In this document: in pieces, positions 1 through 9,113 of the stretch | Layout: each line of letters starts with the position of its first letter | Position numbering within the stretch: the first letter of the stretch is position 1 | Assembly (NCBI GenBank): GCA_028877265.1 | Contig: JAPPGX010000081.1 | Location: forward strand, 1-56,800 | DNA from: Acidobacteriota bacterium | GTDB taxonomy: Bacteria > Acidobacteriota > Vicinamibacteria > Marinacidobacterales > Marinacidobacteraceae | DNA: 56,800 bases | Direction of reading: 5' to 3' | Position numbers and translations under genes: made by a program | The notes under the pieces: model-generated | Databases searched by the model: none | Seen by the model: the letters and a program-made list of their open reading frames with translations, nothing else | Told to the model about the DNA's origin: nothing

Positions 1-1253
1 TCGACGACGAAGGGGGAGCCCCACACCGCGGCGAAGGTGTCGTAGGTCCAGAACTCCTCGCCGGTCTCGGGGTCGAGCGCGTGGAGGAAGCCCGACAGGC
101 TGGAGATGTAGAGCACGCCGTCGGCGATGGCCGCAGTGGACATGGTGCGGTAGAAGTCCTCGCCGCCGCGGTGCCACACGGCGTGCGTGTCGGTGACGTC
201 GCCGGCGCCGGTCGCGTCGATCACCCAGAAGTGGCCCGGCGCCTCGCCGTGCTCCGGGTCCTGGCCGACCCCGATGTACACCTTGTCGTTGTGGATGACC
301 GGGGTCGAGAGGATGTTGTTGCGCGTCCCACGGCCGCCGAGGATCCACTCCGAGTCCTTCGGATTGCAGTCGAACTGCCAGATGAGCTCTCCCGTCGCGG
401 CATCGAGGCTGTAGATCACCCCGTCGCCACCGGGGAAGATGACCTGCGCCCGTCCGTTGATCACCCCGTAAGCCGGGTTGGTCCACGCGCCGTGCAGGAT
501 GTCCTCGCCGACCGGGGTGCTCTCCCACAGCAGTTCGCCGGTGTTCTTGTCGAGGGCGATGAAGTCGGGCGAGAAGGGCGACGGGACGTTGACATGTCCC
601 TCGTCGACGCCGTTGCTCGTGACCGTATAGAGCACGTCGCCGATGATGAGCGGCGATCCGGTGGCGAGGTTGTGCGGGAAGACGTCCAGCTCGCCGATCA
701 TGTCGTAGGACCAGATGATGTCTCCGGCGATCTCACCGGTGTCTTCCTCGTCGGTGAAGGGGCCGTCGTTGCCGTTGGCGAAGCCGTTCGCGTCCAGACA
801 GACGATGTGCGCCTCGTTGGAGACGTAGTAGATGCGGTCCCCCTCCATGTACGCGGTCGAGCAGACTCCCTGTCGCGGCCAGTCGTTGACCCTGCCGGCC
901 GGGAGCTTCGGATGCACCATCTGCCAGAGAAAGACGCCGGTGTCCGCAGCGAACGCCATGACGACGCCCCGGTCGCCATCGATGGACGGGTCGCGCCGCC
1001 CCTCGTTGTTGGTGCCGACGTAGACCCGGCCGTTTGCGACCACCGGGCCGCCGTAGGCCTGCGAGCCGACCGGCTGGGACCAGAGGACGTTCCGGCCGGT
1101 GTCCACGTCCCAGTCGCCGACGACCCCCGTCTCGTCCGACACCATGTTCCGCGACGGCGTGTTGCCGAACATCGCGATTTCCTGGGACGAAGCCGCGCCA
1201 GGCGCCGCCAGTGCCGCCAGGGCTCCGAGAATCAGCGCCTGTCGTATTTCCAT
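1..1253 (-). CDS. Secreted PQQ-like beta-propeller protein (3' end cut by window edge)
   Basis: The frame is open from an ATG at 1253 to the left edge, giving 417 visible residues. The protein starts with a Sec-type signal peptide (hydrophobic run ending near AASSQ) and then shows repeated propeller blades with motifs such as VYVGTNNEG, LDKNTGELLWE and LDAATGELIWQ. It closely parallels the protein at 34088-35557, sharing blocks such as NGNDGP and FAAVWGSP. By that comparison roughly 60 C-terminal residues lie outside the window. The start ATG shares one base with the TAA stop of the upstream propeller gene (TAATG), so the two are probably translationally coupled. The family is the secreted PQQ-binding-like/BamB-type propeller. 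No cytochrome motif or clear PQQ/metal site is visible, so no redox role is claimed. Confidence 0.88.
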   Translation of the reverse strand, partial: MEIRQALILGALAALAAPGAASSQEIAMFGNTPSRNMVSDETGVVGDWDVDTGRNVLWSQPVGSQAYGGPVVANGRVYVGTNNEGRRDPSIDGDRGVVMAFAADTGVFLWQMVHPKLPAGRVNDWPRQGVCSTAYMEGDRIYYVSNEAHIVCLDANGFANGNDGPFTDEEDTGEIAGDIIWSYDMIGELDVFPHNLATGSPLIIGDVLYTVTSNGVDEGHVNVPSPFSPDFIALDKNTGELLWESTPVGEDILHGAWTNPAYGVINGRAQVIFPGGDGVIYSLDAATGELIWQFDCNPKDSEWILGGRGTRNNILSTPVIHNDKVYIGVGQDPEHGEAPGHFWVIDATGAGDVTDTHAVWHRGGEDFYRTMSTAAIADGVLYISSLSGFLHALDPETGEEFWTYDTFAAVWGSPFVV

Positions 1254-3463
1254 TACCTGGGGTTCTCCATCACCTGCACGTTGTCGTAGTAGATGTCGAT
1301 GGGCGAGTAGCCGATCAGGCCCGGGCTTCCCTGGCGCACCGGCTCCGGGTCCTCCACGGTCACGGTCCAGTCGTCGGGCTCGGCCTCGCCGCGCCGCCAG
1401 ACCTTGCCGCGGATGAGCGCCCGGTCGTCGTCAACGTCCACCCGAAGCTTCAGCGTGTACCAGACGTCGGGATCCCACGCGAAGGGAAACCGCTCGGCCA
1501 TCCGTAGCTCGGCGGCCCACGAGCGGACCTCGATCCGCTGGTGGTTTCCCTGCAGGTCCATCGTGTAGCCGCTGTTGATGAGCCCGATGTCGGGACGCCG
1601 CCGGCCCCGCTCGGTCGACATCACGTCGGCCTGCACGGAGTAGTTCGACAGGGTTGACGGGCCGATGTAGATGGCGTGCCGGTGGATGCCGGTACGTGAT
1701 GCGCCTTTCCGGAAGAGCTGCTCGCCTCCTTCGTCCACGGCCGCCAGGCTGCCGCCCCCGCCGATCCAGTGCGGCGGACGGCCGTTCCCGAAGTCCTCGG
1801 TCCAGGGCAGCGGCGAGAAGATGCGCACCCGGGCGGCGGCCGACACGTCGCCCACCGTCGCGATGACCCGCCCCGCCTGGTTGGCGGCCCCGGAACTCGC
1901 CTGGAACTCGCCGTCTTCACCGAGCTGTGAGCCGGTCAGGCCATCGAGCGTCCAGGCGGCGGCCGCTTCCCCGGCCGGTTGTCCGTTCGCGTCGAATGCC
2001 AGGAGCCGGAAGTCGATCGCCTGGCCCGCGGACGCGATCACCTCGGCGGGAACCACCTGCAGGCTGGCGACCGTTCCCGTCGACGCGGTCTCGGGCCCGA
2101 GGGCTGGGCTCGCGGCCGGCGCCGGGTCGAAGGGGGCGTCCGGATCGCCGATGCAGTAGATACCGGACTCGGCCGTAACGTAGAGCCGCCCGTACGCCGG
2201 GGCGAACGAGCCGTAGATCTCCGCCTCGCGGCCGTCGGCCACCTCGATGTCGTCGCTGTCGAACTCGGTGACGCCGTCGTCGCCGGGCTCCAGGATGTGA
2301 ACGTTGCCGTTGACCTCGGTGACGTAGAGCTTGCCGTCGGCCCAGACCGGCGAGGACTTGCCGACGGTCCCGACGCTGTACTCCCAGACGACGGCTCCGC
2401 TGGCGGCGTCGATGGCCACCAGGTTCGCGGAGTTGTCGATGACGTAGAGCCGGCCGTCCTTGATAAGCGGCGAGGAGAACCCGACCGCGAGCTCGTCGAT
2501 GCGCCACTTCTCGCCGGTGGCGGTGATGTCGCCGCTCCCGGTCGCGTCGATGGCCACGACCCGTCCCATGGCTCCCGCGTCGAGGTTCTCTTCGCTGTGC
2601 GCGATGTAGACGATGTCGCCGTCGATCACGGGCGAGACGTTGATGCCGCGCTTGCTGAGGTGGAACTCCCAGACCTTCTTGCCGGTGCGGGCCTGCATCG
2701 CGTAGACGCGGCCGTCAGCGTTGCCGTCGATGAGAAGCCGCTGGCCGCCCACGACGGCAACGATGGGCACCGACTGCGTGTTGAGGTCGGCCGGCGTGCC
2801 GCCCGGCGTCGCAACCCACCGAACGTGTCCGGTCTCCCTGTCGAGCGCCACGTAGCGGTGACGCGGCGGCCCACCCAGATCCCCCCACGCCGAGCCGATG
2901 ACGCTGAGCACGAGCCGGTCCTCGTCGATGATCGGCGTCGACGTCCGCCCTCCGTATCCGGACGCGCGGCCGAGGTCCTCGCCGAGTCGCCAACTCCAGA
3001 CGACGGCCCCGTCACGATCGAAGGCGTGCAGGTGGCCGTCCACGTTCAGGGCGTAGAGATGGCCGGTCTCCGGATCGCCGGTGACGCTGCCCCAGCCGAC
3101 CCGGTTGTACGGGACGGTGGTGTTGAAGACGCTGAACGTGTGTTCCCAGAGCTTCGCGCCGTCCTCCGCGTTCCAGCAGGTGACGATCTCCTTCTTGGCC
3201 ACTCCGTCCCCGGTGCGGCCGTTGGCGCAGACGCGCCCGTCGAACACGGCGGGGGTCGAGCGGCCGATGTACTCCTGGAACCAGATGAGGTTTTCGCCGT
3301 CCACCGACCAGCTCGACACGAGGCCGGTCTGGTCCGATACGCCGTTCTGCATCCGGCCGCGCCAGCTAGGCCAGTCCTGGGCCGCTGCGCTCGCGGCCGG
3401 CAGCGCGAGGAACGAAACGAGAAGCGTCACGCGCGTGGCGGCGCCGTGAGTCGCCCTGGTCAT
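1253..3463 (-). CDS. Secreted PQQ-like beta-propeller with Ig-like linker and C-terminal lectin-type domain
   Basis: This 736-residue exported protein has a signal peptide ending near ASAAAQ. A propeller covers about residues 30-430 and opens with WPSWRGR, followed by blade motifs such as YALNVDG, VYAMQARTGKKVWEF and LVAIDAASGAVVWEY. An alanine/proline-rich stretch leads to an Ig-like segment (about 450-540). The last ~190 residues (from WTEDFG to IYYDNVQV) look like a concanavalin A-like lectin/glucanase or DUF1080-type jelly roll, which often binds or cuts polysaccharide. ATG 3463 was chosen over a TTG two codons upstream; no strong Shine-Dalgarno is visible. The stop overlaps the next start as TAATG. 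Substrate and catalysis are unknown; an extracellular binding role is inferred. Confidence 0.85.
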   Translation of the reverse strand: MTRATHGAATRVTLLVSFLALPAASAAAQDWPSWRGRMQNGVSDQTGLVSSWSVDGENLIWFQEYIGRSTPAVFDGRVCANGRTGDGVAKKEIVTCWNAEDGAKLWEHTFSVFNTTVPYNRVGWGSVTGDPETGHLYALNVDGHLHAFDRDGAVVWSWRLGEDLGRASGYGGRTSTPIIDEDRLVLSVIGSAWGDLGGPPRHRYVALDRETGHVRWVATPGGTPADLNTQSVPIVAVVGGQRLLIDGNADGRVYAMQARTGKKVWEFHLSKRGINVSPVIDGDIVYIAHSEENLDAGAMGRVVAIDATGSGDITATGEKWRIDELAVGFSSPLIKDGRLYVIDNSANLVAIDAASGAVVWEYSVGTVGKSSPVWADGKLYVTEVNGNVHILEPGDDGVTEFDSDDIEVADGREAEIYGSFAPAYGRLYVTAESGIYCIGDPDAPFDPAPAASPALGPETASTGTVASLQVVPAEVIASAGQAIDFRLLAFDANGQPAGEAAAAWTLDGLTGSQLGEDGEFQASSGAANQAGRVIATVGDVSAAARVRIFSPLPWTEDFGNGRPPHWIGGGGSLAAVDEGGEQLFRKGASRTGIHRHAIYIGPSTLSNYSVQADVMSTERGRRRPDIGLINSGYTMDLQGNHQRIEVRSWAAELRMAERFPFAWDPDVWYTLKLRVDVDDDRALIRGKVWRRGEAEPDDWTVTVEDPEPVRQGSPGLIGYSPIDIYYDNVQVMENPR

Positions 3464-3533
3464 TCGCAATCTGAGGTGGGGTGTCGGCGGTGCGCCGGCG
3501 CGCGATTCTAGCAGCCCCAGGGGACTCGGCCGG

Positions 3534-4673
3534 TCACGGGTTGAAGGCCCGCTGGATGGCCCACGTCAGGCCGACGAGCCCGATGACCGCGGAGACGGGC
3601 ACGGCAATCCGGGACCGGTACCAGGGCTTCGAGCGGAACCAGCCGAACGATCCGGCGGCGGCGGCGATGACCGCCAGCTGGCCCACTTCGATGCCGGCGT
3701 TGAAGGTCGCGAGCGCCAGCAGGCGCTCGTGCTCGGGCAGGCCCAACTCCCCGAGGACCCCGGCGAAGCCCAATCCGTGCAGGAGGCCGAAGCCGAAGAC
3801 GACCAGCGGCCGCCAGCGGGTCAGACGGTCGGTCAGGACGTTCTCGATAGCGACGTACGCGACCGAGAGGGCGATGAGCGGCTCGACCAGGCGCGGGGCG
3901 AGGGAGACGACGCCCAGGGCCGCCACGGTCAGCGTGGCGGCGTGCGCCACCGTGAACGCCGTCACCTGCCAGACCAGCGGCCGGAGCCGCGCGCTCAGCA
4001 GGAAGAGCCCCAGCACGAACAGGATGTGATCCGCGCCCTCCGGCACGATATGGACGAACCCGAGCCACGCGTAGCGCGCCGCCACCTCGCGGCGGCCCGG
4101 CGCCGCGACCGGTCCCGTCAGATCGAGCGGATCGCTCCGCGCCCCGGGTTCGAGGACGGAGCGGACCTCCACCGCGCGCCCGGCGTCGACGATGGTCAGG
4201 TGCACCTCGCCGAACGCCCGCGACGCGAAGAACCCCACCGTGGACGCACCCTCGGGAACCCTTCCGGTGAGATGCGCCGTGACGCCGAGCACCGTCGGTA
4301 TCTCGGCCTCCGTCGCGCGGGGCGTGCCGTAGTCGGTAAACGAGACGTCGAAGCGAGTGGGCTCGCCGTCGAACCGGACCCGGACGCGCCGCTCGAACAG
4401 GGCGCGCAAGGCGGCAACGCGAGCTCCGAGTTCATCCGGCGGAAGGCGGTCGAGCGCCGCCGCCAGTTCCGCGTCGTCCGTGTCCAGGGGTACGCCGAGC
4501 GCCAGCGCGTCGAGGTCGTAGATCAAGTTCGCCTCGAAGGCGCCGTCGCCCCGCAGCGTGAGGGTCACCTCCGTGAACGCCAGCGGATGGGCGAGGGCAG
4601 GGACGGCGCCGGGCGGCCCTACGGTCCCCGCCAACAGGAGGGCCGCGGCGAGCGAGGATCGGACGGAAGGCAA
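3534..4673 (-). CDS. HupE/UreJ family membrane protein
   Basis: The N-terminal ~180 residues form an exported soluble domain after a signal peptide (hydrophobic run, then ALAHP). The C-terminal half has about six membrane segments with the HupE/UreJ_2 signature: GFVHIVPEGADHILFVLGLF, FTVAHAATLTVAALG and FGFGLLHGLGFAG. The conserved histidines in these helices match the family. HupE and UreJ proteins are proposed nickel or metal permeases, but the large version with an extracellular N-domain is mostly uncharacterised. No hydrogenase, urease or nickel enzyme lies nearby, so the substrate is open. TTG 4673 places the signal peptide at the N-terminus. A GTG at 4724 would add 17 residues reaching into the repeat-rich upstream region. 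Confidence 0.8.
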   Translation of the reverse strand: MPSVRSSLAAALLLAGTVGPPGAVPALAHPLAFTEVTLTLRGDGAFEANLIYDLDALALGVPLDTDDAELAAALDRLPPDELGARVAALRALFERRVRVRFDGEPTRFDVSFTDYGTPRATEAEIPTVLGVTAHLTGRVPEGASTVGFFASRAFGEVHLTIVDAGRAVEVRSVLEPGARSDPLDLTGPVAAPGRREVAARYAWLGFVHIVPEGADHILFVLGLFLLSARLRPLVWQVTAFTVAHAATLTVAALGVVSLAPRLVEPLIALSVAYVAIENVLTDRLTRWRPLVVFGFGLLHGLGFAGVLGELGLPEHERLLALATFNAGIEVGQLAVIAAAAGSFGWFRSKPWYRSRIAVPVSAVIGLVGLTWAIQRAFNP

Positions 4674-4774
4674 CGCCGGAGGATACCGAGGCCGGCTATA
4701 GCGGCCCGCTACGGCGGGCGGCACCCGCGTTGGCGGAGCGCAGCGTCATCGGCGCGGGTTTCGCGCTCCCGCGC

Positions 4775-4886
4775 GATGCCGGCCGGAGGCCGGCGCTCCG
4801 AACCGTACGCGCCATCCCAACGGCTCGCTGTTCTCGCCTTGGCTGGGCTTTGCCCAGCGGTGCCGGTCTGAACCGGCGCTCCCACG
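4775..4886. repeat. REP-like palindromic intergenic elements
   Basis: The gap between the HupE-like gene and the S9 peptidase (4674-4893) contains three short perfect hairpins. They are a 7-bp stem at 4778-4794 (GCCGGCC/GGCCGGC), a 6-bp stem at 4843-4857 (CTGGGC/GCCCAG) and a 6-bp stem at 4862-4877 (GCCGGT/ACCGGC). The first and third end in the same tail, CCGGCGCTCC. A very similar core ending CCGGCGTTCC occurs in the inverted repeat at 15445-15607. This looks like a dispersed REP-type repeat family. No gene is seen in the gap. Confidence 0.55.
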
Positions 4887-4893
4887 GCGCCCC

Positions 4894-6909
4894 TCAGTTG
4901 GTGGTCGGGTGGGTGCGGTACTTCTCGAACCAGGCGATGACGTTGTCGACCTTCGAGATCAGTTGGCTCGGCCGCCGCCCCATGAAGTGCGGCGCGCCCG
5001 GCAGCCGGACCACCGCCGTGTCGATTCCCTGGAACTTGAGCGCGTGGAAGAGCTGGTAGGACTCGGACAGCGGCGTCCGCAGGTCGGCCGCTCCGGTCAG
5101 CACCAGGGTCGGCGTCGTCACGTTCCCGGCGAGCGACAGCGGCGAGAACTTCCAGTAGGGCTCCGGGTCCTCCCAGGGAAGGCCCTCGTAGCGGCTGTGG
5201 TAGTAGCCGTACCAGTTGTCGGCGGTCAGCGTCTTGCTGATCCAGTTGACGACGGGTTTCGCCGAGACCGCGGCGCGGAACCGGTCCGTCTTCCCGACAA
5301 TCCAGGCGGTCATGATGCCCCCCGCGCTCCCGCCGGTCACGAACAGGTTGTCCTCGTCCACGTAGCCGCGGGCGATCATCGCGTCCACCCCGGACATGAG
5401 GTCGTCGTAGTCCTCCCCCGGATAGTTGTGGTAGAGCAGGTCGCCGAACTCCTCCCCGTAGCTGGTGCTGCCGCGGGGATTGGCGTAGAGCACGACGTAG
5501 CCGGCAGTGGCGAAGAGCTGCATCTCGGCCGAGAAGCGGTCGCCGTAGTTGGAGATCGGCCCGCCGTGGATCTCGAGGACGAGCGGGTAGCGGCGGCCGG
5601 GATCGAAGTCCGGCGGCTTGACGATCCACCCCTGGACAGGGTGGCCGTCGAAGGAGGAATCCCACCAGATCTCCTCCACTTCGCCGAGGGTCTTGCCGGC
5701 GAACAGGTCCTCGTTGAGCGCGGTGATCTGGCGGACCGCGCCGCCGCGGATACCCACCGCCACGTCGCCCGGGTTGTGCGGGCGGCTCTGGTTGAGGGCG
5801 AAGGCCCCGGTCGTCGCCACGGAGAAGGAGCCGCCGCCGTAGGGACGCGCGTACACCGCGCCCAGATCCCCGGCCAGTTCCTCGACCTGCCCGTCGAGGG
5901 CCACGAAACCGACCTTGGAGTTGCCTTCGTCGTCGTACTGGACGTAGACGCCGCTGCCATCGGACGCCCAGACGGGGCTCGACACGCTGCGGTCCAGTCC
6001 GGCGCTCAGAGCGCGCAGGCCGCTGCCGTCCAGGTTCATCAGCCACAGCCGACTGAGCTGGTAGGTGCGGACCCGGTCCTCATAGCCCACGAAGGCGATC
6101 TGCTGTCCGTCGGGGGACACGGCGGGGCCGCGGTCCGGCCCGTTCCGGTCGGTCAACGCCCGGATTTCACCGCCGGCGACCGGGGCGATGTAGAGCTCGG
6201 AGTTGCGGAAGTCCCGTTCCCAGTTCGCATTCCGGTTCGAGGAGAAGACGAGGTGCGCTCCGTCCGGTGTCCACGCGGCCGGGCTCTGGTGCTGGAAGTC
6301 GCCCGAGGTCACCTGGACCGGCGTTCCGCCGTCCACGGGCAGGACGAAGATGTGGTGGAAGCCGAAGTCGAGATAACCCACCCCGTCCTGCCGGTTCTTG
6401 AAGCGGTCCTCCATGATGGGCGGGTCGGCCCATTCGGCGCCCGGGGGCGGTTTCGGCGGCGCCACGAGTTGCGGCGGCGGATAGGGCACCAGCATGTTGA
6501 AGGCCAGCGACGTGCCGTCGGGCGACCAGCGGATTCCGCTGGGCGACTCCAGGAGCTGCGTGAGGGTGGCCGTCTCGCCCGTGTCCATCCAGCGCAGGTG
6601 GATCTGTCCGCCCGCGGTGTAGGCGAGGCGGGTGCCGTCCGGTGACCAGCGCGGGGAACCGCCGTCGCCGAGCCGGCGGTGGCCGGAACCGTCGGCGTTC
6701 ACGATCCAGAGCTCGGAGCGTACCCGGTCGCGCATGATGTCCATCGAGCTGCGCACGTAGACCACCTGGCTGCCGTCCGGCGAGATCTGCGGATCGGCCG
6801 CGAACTCGAGCTGGAAGACGTCCATGGACTCGAACACGGTCTGGGCGTTCGTGGAGGCGGGAAGGGCAAGCGCGCCGGCGAGGGCGAGGACTCTGGTGAT
6901 CTTGGGCAT
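4894..6909 (-). CDS. S9 family serine peptidase (prolyl oligopeptidase/dipeptidyl-peptidase type), copy A
   Basis: This 671-residue secreted enzyme has a signal peptide (LALAGALALPASTNAQ). An N-terminal TolB/WD40-like propeller covers about residues 30-380, with motifs such as PQISPDGSQVVYV, PRWSPDGTRLAYT and SPDGQQIAFVG. An alpha/beta-hydrolase domain follows (about 400-671). The catalytic triad is visible as Ser about 528 in GGSAGG, Asp about 609 in AADLRTP and His about 641 in GAPHF. Enzymes of this clan release dipeptides or cut oligopeptides in the periplasm. It lies just downstream of a near-twin (6968-8983) on the same strand, separated by 58 bp, and the two are probably co-transcribed. 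The start sits directly before the signal peptide. Confidence 0.93.
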   Translation of the reverse strand: MPKITRVLALAGALALPASTNAQTVFESMDVFQLEFAADPQISPDGSQVVYVRSSMDIMRDRVRSELWIVNADGSGHRRLGDGGSPRWSPDGTRLAYTAGGQIHLRWMDTGETATLTQLLESPSGIRWSPDGTSLAFNMLVPYPPPQLVAPPKPPPGAEWADPPIMEDRFKNRQDGVGYLDFGFHHIFVLPVDGGTPVQVTSGDFQHQSPAAWTPDGAHLVFSSNRNANWERDFRNSELYIAPVAGGEIRALTDRNGPDRGPAVSPDGQQIAFVGYEDRVRTYQLSRLWLMNLDGSGLRALSAGLDRSVSSPVWASDGSGVYVQYDDEGNSKVGFVALDGQVEELAGDLGAVYARPYGGGSFSVATTGAFALNQSRPHNPGDVAVGIRGGAVRQITALNEDLFAGKTLGEVEEIWWDSSFDGHPVQGWIVKPPDFDPGRRYPLVLEIHGGPISNYGDRFSAEMQLFATAGYVVLYANPRGSTSYGEEFGDLLYHNYPGEDYDDLMSGVDAMIARGYVDEDNLFVTGGSAGGIMTAWIVGKTDRFRAAVSAKPVVNWISKTLTADNWYGYYHSRYEGLPWEDPEPYWKFSPLSLAGNVTTPTLVLTGAADLRTPLSESYQLFHALKFQGIDTAVVRLPGAPHFMGRRPSQLISKVDNVIAWFEKYRTHPTTN

Positions 6910-6967
6910 GTGGCGATTCTCGGGTTGGGGGAAGGAGGGTTTCCGAAGGTAGCAGAGGCCGGCGGGA

Positions 6968-8983
6968 TCAATTCCCGGACGACGTCCGGTACTTCTCGAA
7001 CCAGGCGATCTGGTTGGCGACCTTCGCGATCAGCTCGCTCGGGCGGCGGCTCATGTTGTGGAAGGCGCCGGGGATGCGGACCACCGCGGTGTCGATGCCG
7101 CGGAACTTGAGGGCGTGGAAGAACTGGTACGACTCCGACAGGGGCGTCCGCAGGTCCAGCGATCCCGTCAGCACCATCGTCGGCGTGGTCACGTTGCCCA
7201 CCAGCGAGAGCGGCGAGAACTTCCAGTAGGGCTCCGGGTCCTCCCAGGGGAGGCCCTCGTAGCGGTTCCCGAAGTAGTTGAACCAGTTGTCGGCGGTGAG
7301 CGTCTTGCTGATCCAGTTGATGACGGGCTTCTCCGAGACGGCGGCGCGGAAGCGGTCGGTCTTCCCCACGATCCACGCGGTCATGATCCCGCCGGCGCTG
7401 CCGCCGGTCACGAACAGGTTGTCCTCGTCCACATAGCCGCGGGCGACGACCGCGTCGACGCCGGACATGAGGTCGTCGTAGTCGTTGCCCGGGTAGTGGT
7501 GGTAGAGCAGGTCGCCGAACTCCTCCCCGTAGCTGGTGCTGCCGCGGGGATTGGAGTAGAGGACGACGTAGCCGGCGGCGGCGAACATCTGCATCTCGGC
7601 CGAGAATCGGTCGCCGTAGTGGGAGATGGGTCCGCCGTGGATCTCGAGGATGAACGGATACTTCCGCTCCGGATCGAAGCCCGGCGGCTTGACGATCCAG
7701 CCCTGTACCCGGCGCCCGTCCGCGGACGACTCCCACCAGATCTCCTCGACTTCCCCGAGCGTCCGCTGCCCGAGCAGATCCTCGTTCAGCGAGGTAATCC
7801 GCCGCACGGTCGCTTCGGGCGCACCCACCGCCACCTCGCCCGGCTGATCCGGGCGCGTCTGGTTCAGGGCGAAGGCGCCGTCCCTCGCGATCGAGAACGA
7901 GCCGCTGGCGTAGGGAAGGCCGTAGGAGGACCCCCCGACGCTCTCCGCGAGCACCGCAACCTCGCCGTCCAGGGTCGTGAAGGCGACCTTCCGGTTCCCC
8001 TCGTCGTCGTACTGGAAGTAGATGCGGTGCCCGTCGTCGGCCCACATCGGGTCCGAAACGCTCCGATCCAGGCTGGTCGTCACGTCGCGCCGGCCGCTGC
8101 CGTCGAGGTTCATCACCTGGAGCCGCCGGACCTGATAGGTGCGCAACCGGTCCTCGTTTCCGACGAATGCGATCTGGCTTCCGTCGGGTGAGACCGCGGG
8201 GCTGTGGTCCGGCCCGTTTCGATCCGTCAACGCCCGGATTTCCCCGCCTGCGACCCTGGCGATGTAGATCTCCGAGTTGCGGTAGTCGCGCTCCCAGTTC
8301 TCGTTCCGGTTGGAGGAGAAGACCAGGTGCTCGCCGTCCGGCGTCCAGGCCGCCGGGCTCGAGTGCTGGAAGTCGCCCGTCGTCACCTGGAGCGGCGTGC
8401 CGCCCTCCACGGAGAGCACGAAGATGTGGTTGAAGCCGAAGTCGAGATACCCGATCCCGTCCTGCCGGCTCTTGAAGCGGTCCTCCATGATCGGCGGGTC
8501 GGCCCATTCCGCCCCCGGCGGCGGCTTCGGAGGCGCGACAAGCTGGGGCGGGGGATGGGGCACCAGCATGTTGAACGCGATCCGGTCCCCGTCCGGCGAC
8601 CAGCGGAGTCCGCTCGGCGATTCGAGAAGCTGGGTGAGGGTCGCGGTTTCCCCGGTGTCCATCCAGCGCAGGTGGATCTGGCCGTCCGCGACATAGGCGA
8701 TGCGCGTCCCGTCCGGGGACCAGCGGGGAGAGGCGCCCTCGCTCAGCCGGCGGTGGCCCGATCCGTCGGCGTCCACGATCCACAGATCGGTGCGCTGGCG
8801 GTCGGTCATGACGTCCATGGAGGTGCGGACGTAGACGACCCGCGCTCCGTCCGGCGAGATCTGCGGGTCTGCCGCGAACTCGAGCTGGAAGACATCCATC
8901 GGCTGGAAGGGCGTTTGCGCCGCCGCAGGGATGGGGAGGGCCACGGCGGCGGCCAAGGCAAGGAGGGGCGTGATCCTGAACAT
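6968..8983 (-). CDS. S9 family serine peptidase, copy B (tandem duplicate)
   Basis: From ATG 8983 the product is 671 residues, the same length as its neighbour at 4894-6909. It shares the architecture: signal peptide (ALAAAVALPIPAAAQ), TolB-like propeller, alpha/beta-hydrolase domain. The triad is Ser about 529 (GGSAGG), Asp about 610 (SLDLRTP) and His about 642 (GAFHN). Long blocks such as MTAWIVGKTDRFRAAVS are identical to copy A. An upstream start at 9058 was rejected because it would put 25 residues before the signal peptide; ATG 8983 has GAGGA about 8 bases upstream. The gene is divergent from the aldehyde dehydrogenase at 9114, so its promoter should lie in 8984-9113. The variation near Asp and His between copies may reflect different substrate preference. 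Confidence 0.93.
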   Translation of the reverse strand: MFRITPLLALAAAVALPIPAAAQTPFQPMDVFQLEFAADPQISPDGARVVYVRTSMDVMTDRQRTDLWIVDADGSGHRRLSEGASPRWSPDGTRIAYVADGQIHLRWMDTGETATLTQLLESPSGLRWSPDGDRIAFNMLVPHPPPQLVAPPKPPPGAEWADPPIMEDRFKSRQDGIGYLDFGFNHIFVLSVEGGTPLQVTTGDFQHSSPAAWTPDGEHLVFSSNRNENWERDYRNSEIYIARVAGGEIRALTDRNGPDHSPAVSPDGSQIAFVGNEDRLRTYQVRRLQVMNLDGSGRRDVTTSLDRSVSDPMWADDGHRIYFQYDDEGNRKVAFTTLDGEVAVLAESVGGSSYGLPYASGSFSIARDGAFALNQTRPDQPGEVAVGAPEATVRRITSLNEDLLGQRTLGEVEEIWWESSADGRRVQGWIVKPPGFDPERKYPFILEIHGGPISHYGDRFSAEMQMFAAAGYVVLYSNPRGSTSYGEEFGDLLYHHYPGNDYDDLMSGVDAVVARGYVDEDNLFVTGGSAGGIMTAWIVGKTDRFRAAVSEKPVINWISKTLTADNWFNYFGNRYEGLPWEDPEPYWKFSPLSLVGNVTTPTMVLTGSLDLRTPLSESYQFFHALKFRGIDTAVVRIPGAFHNMSRRPSELIAKVANQIAWFEKYRTSSGN

Positions 8984-9113
8984 ACGGAGGTTCCTCGATT
9001 CGGGACTGGAGGCGGCCCGCCAAGGTACCAGCCACGCCCCCGGGACGCCATTCGGCAACCTGCGGCAACCGCTTGCGTCAGCCCGGCGCTCCCCGGCTAC
9101 ACTCCCTCGCCCT

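Noticed and set aside
1979-3511. 510-residue plus-strand open frame
   Set aside because: It is antisense to a well-supported propeller gene and reads as low-complexity, typical of GC-rich shadow frames.
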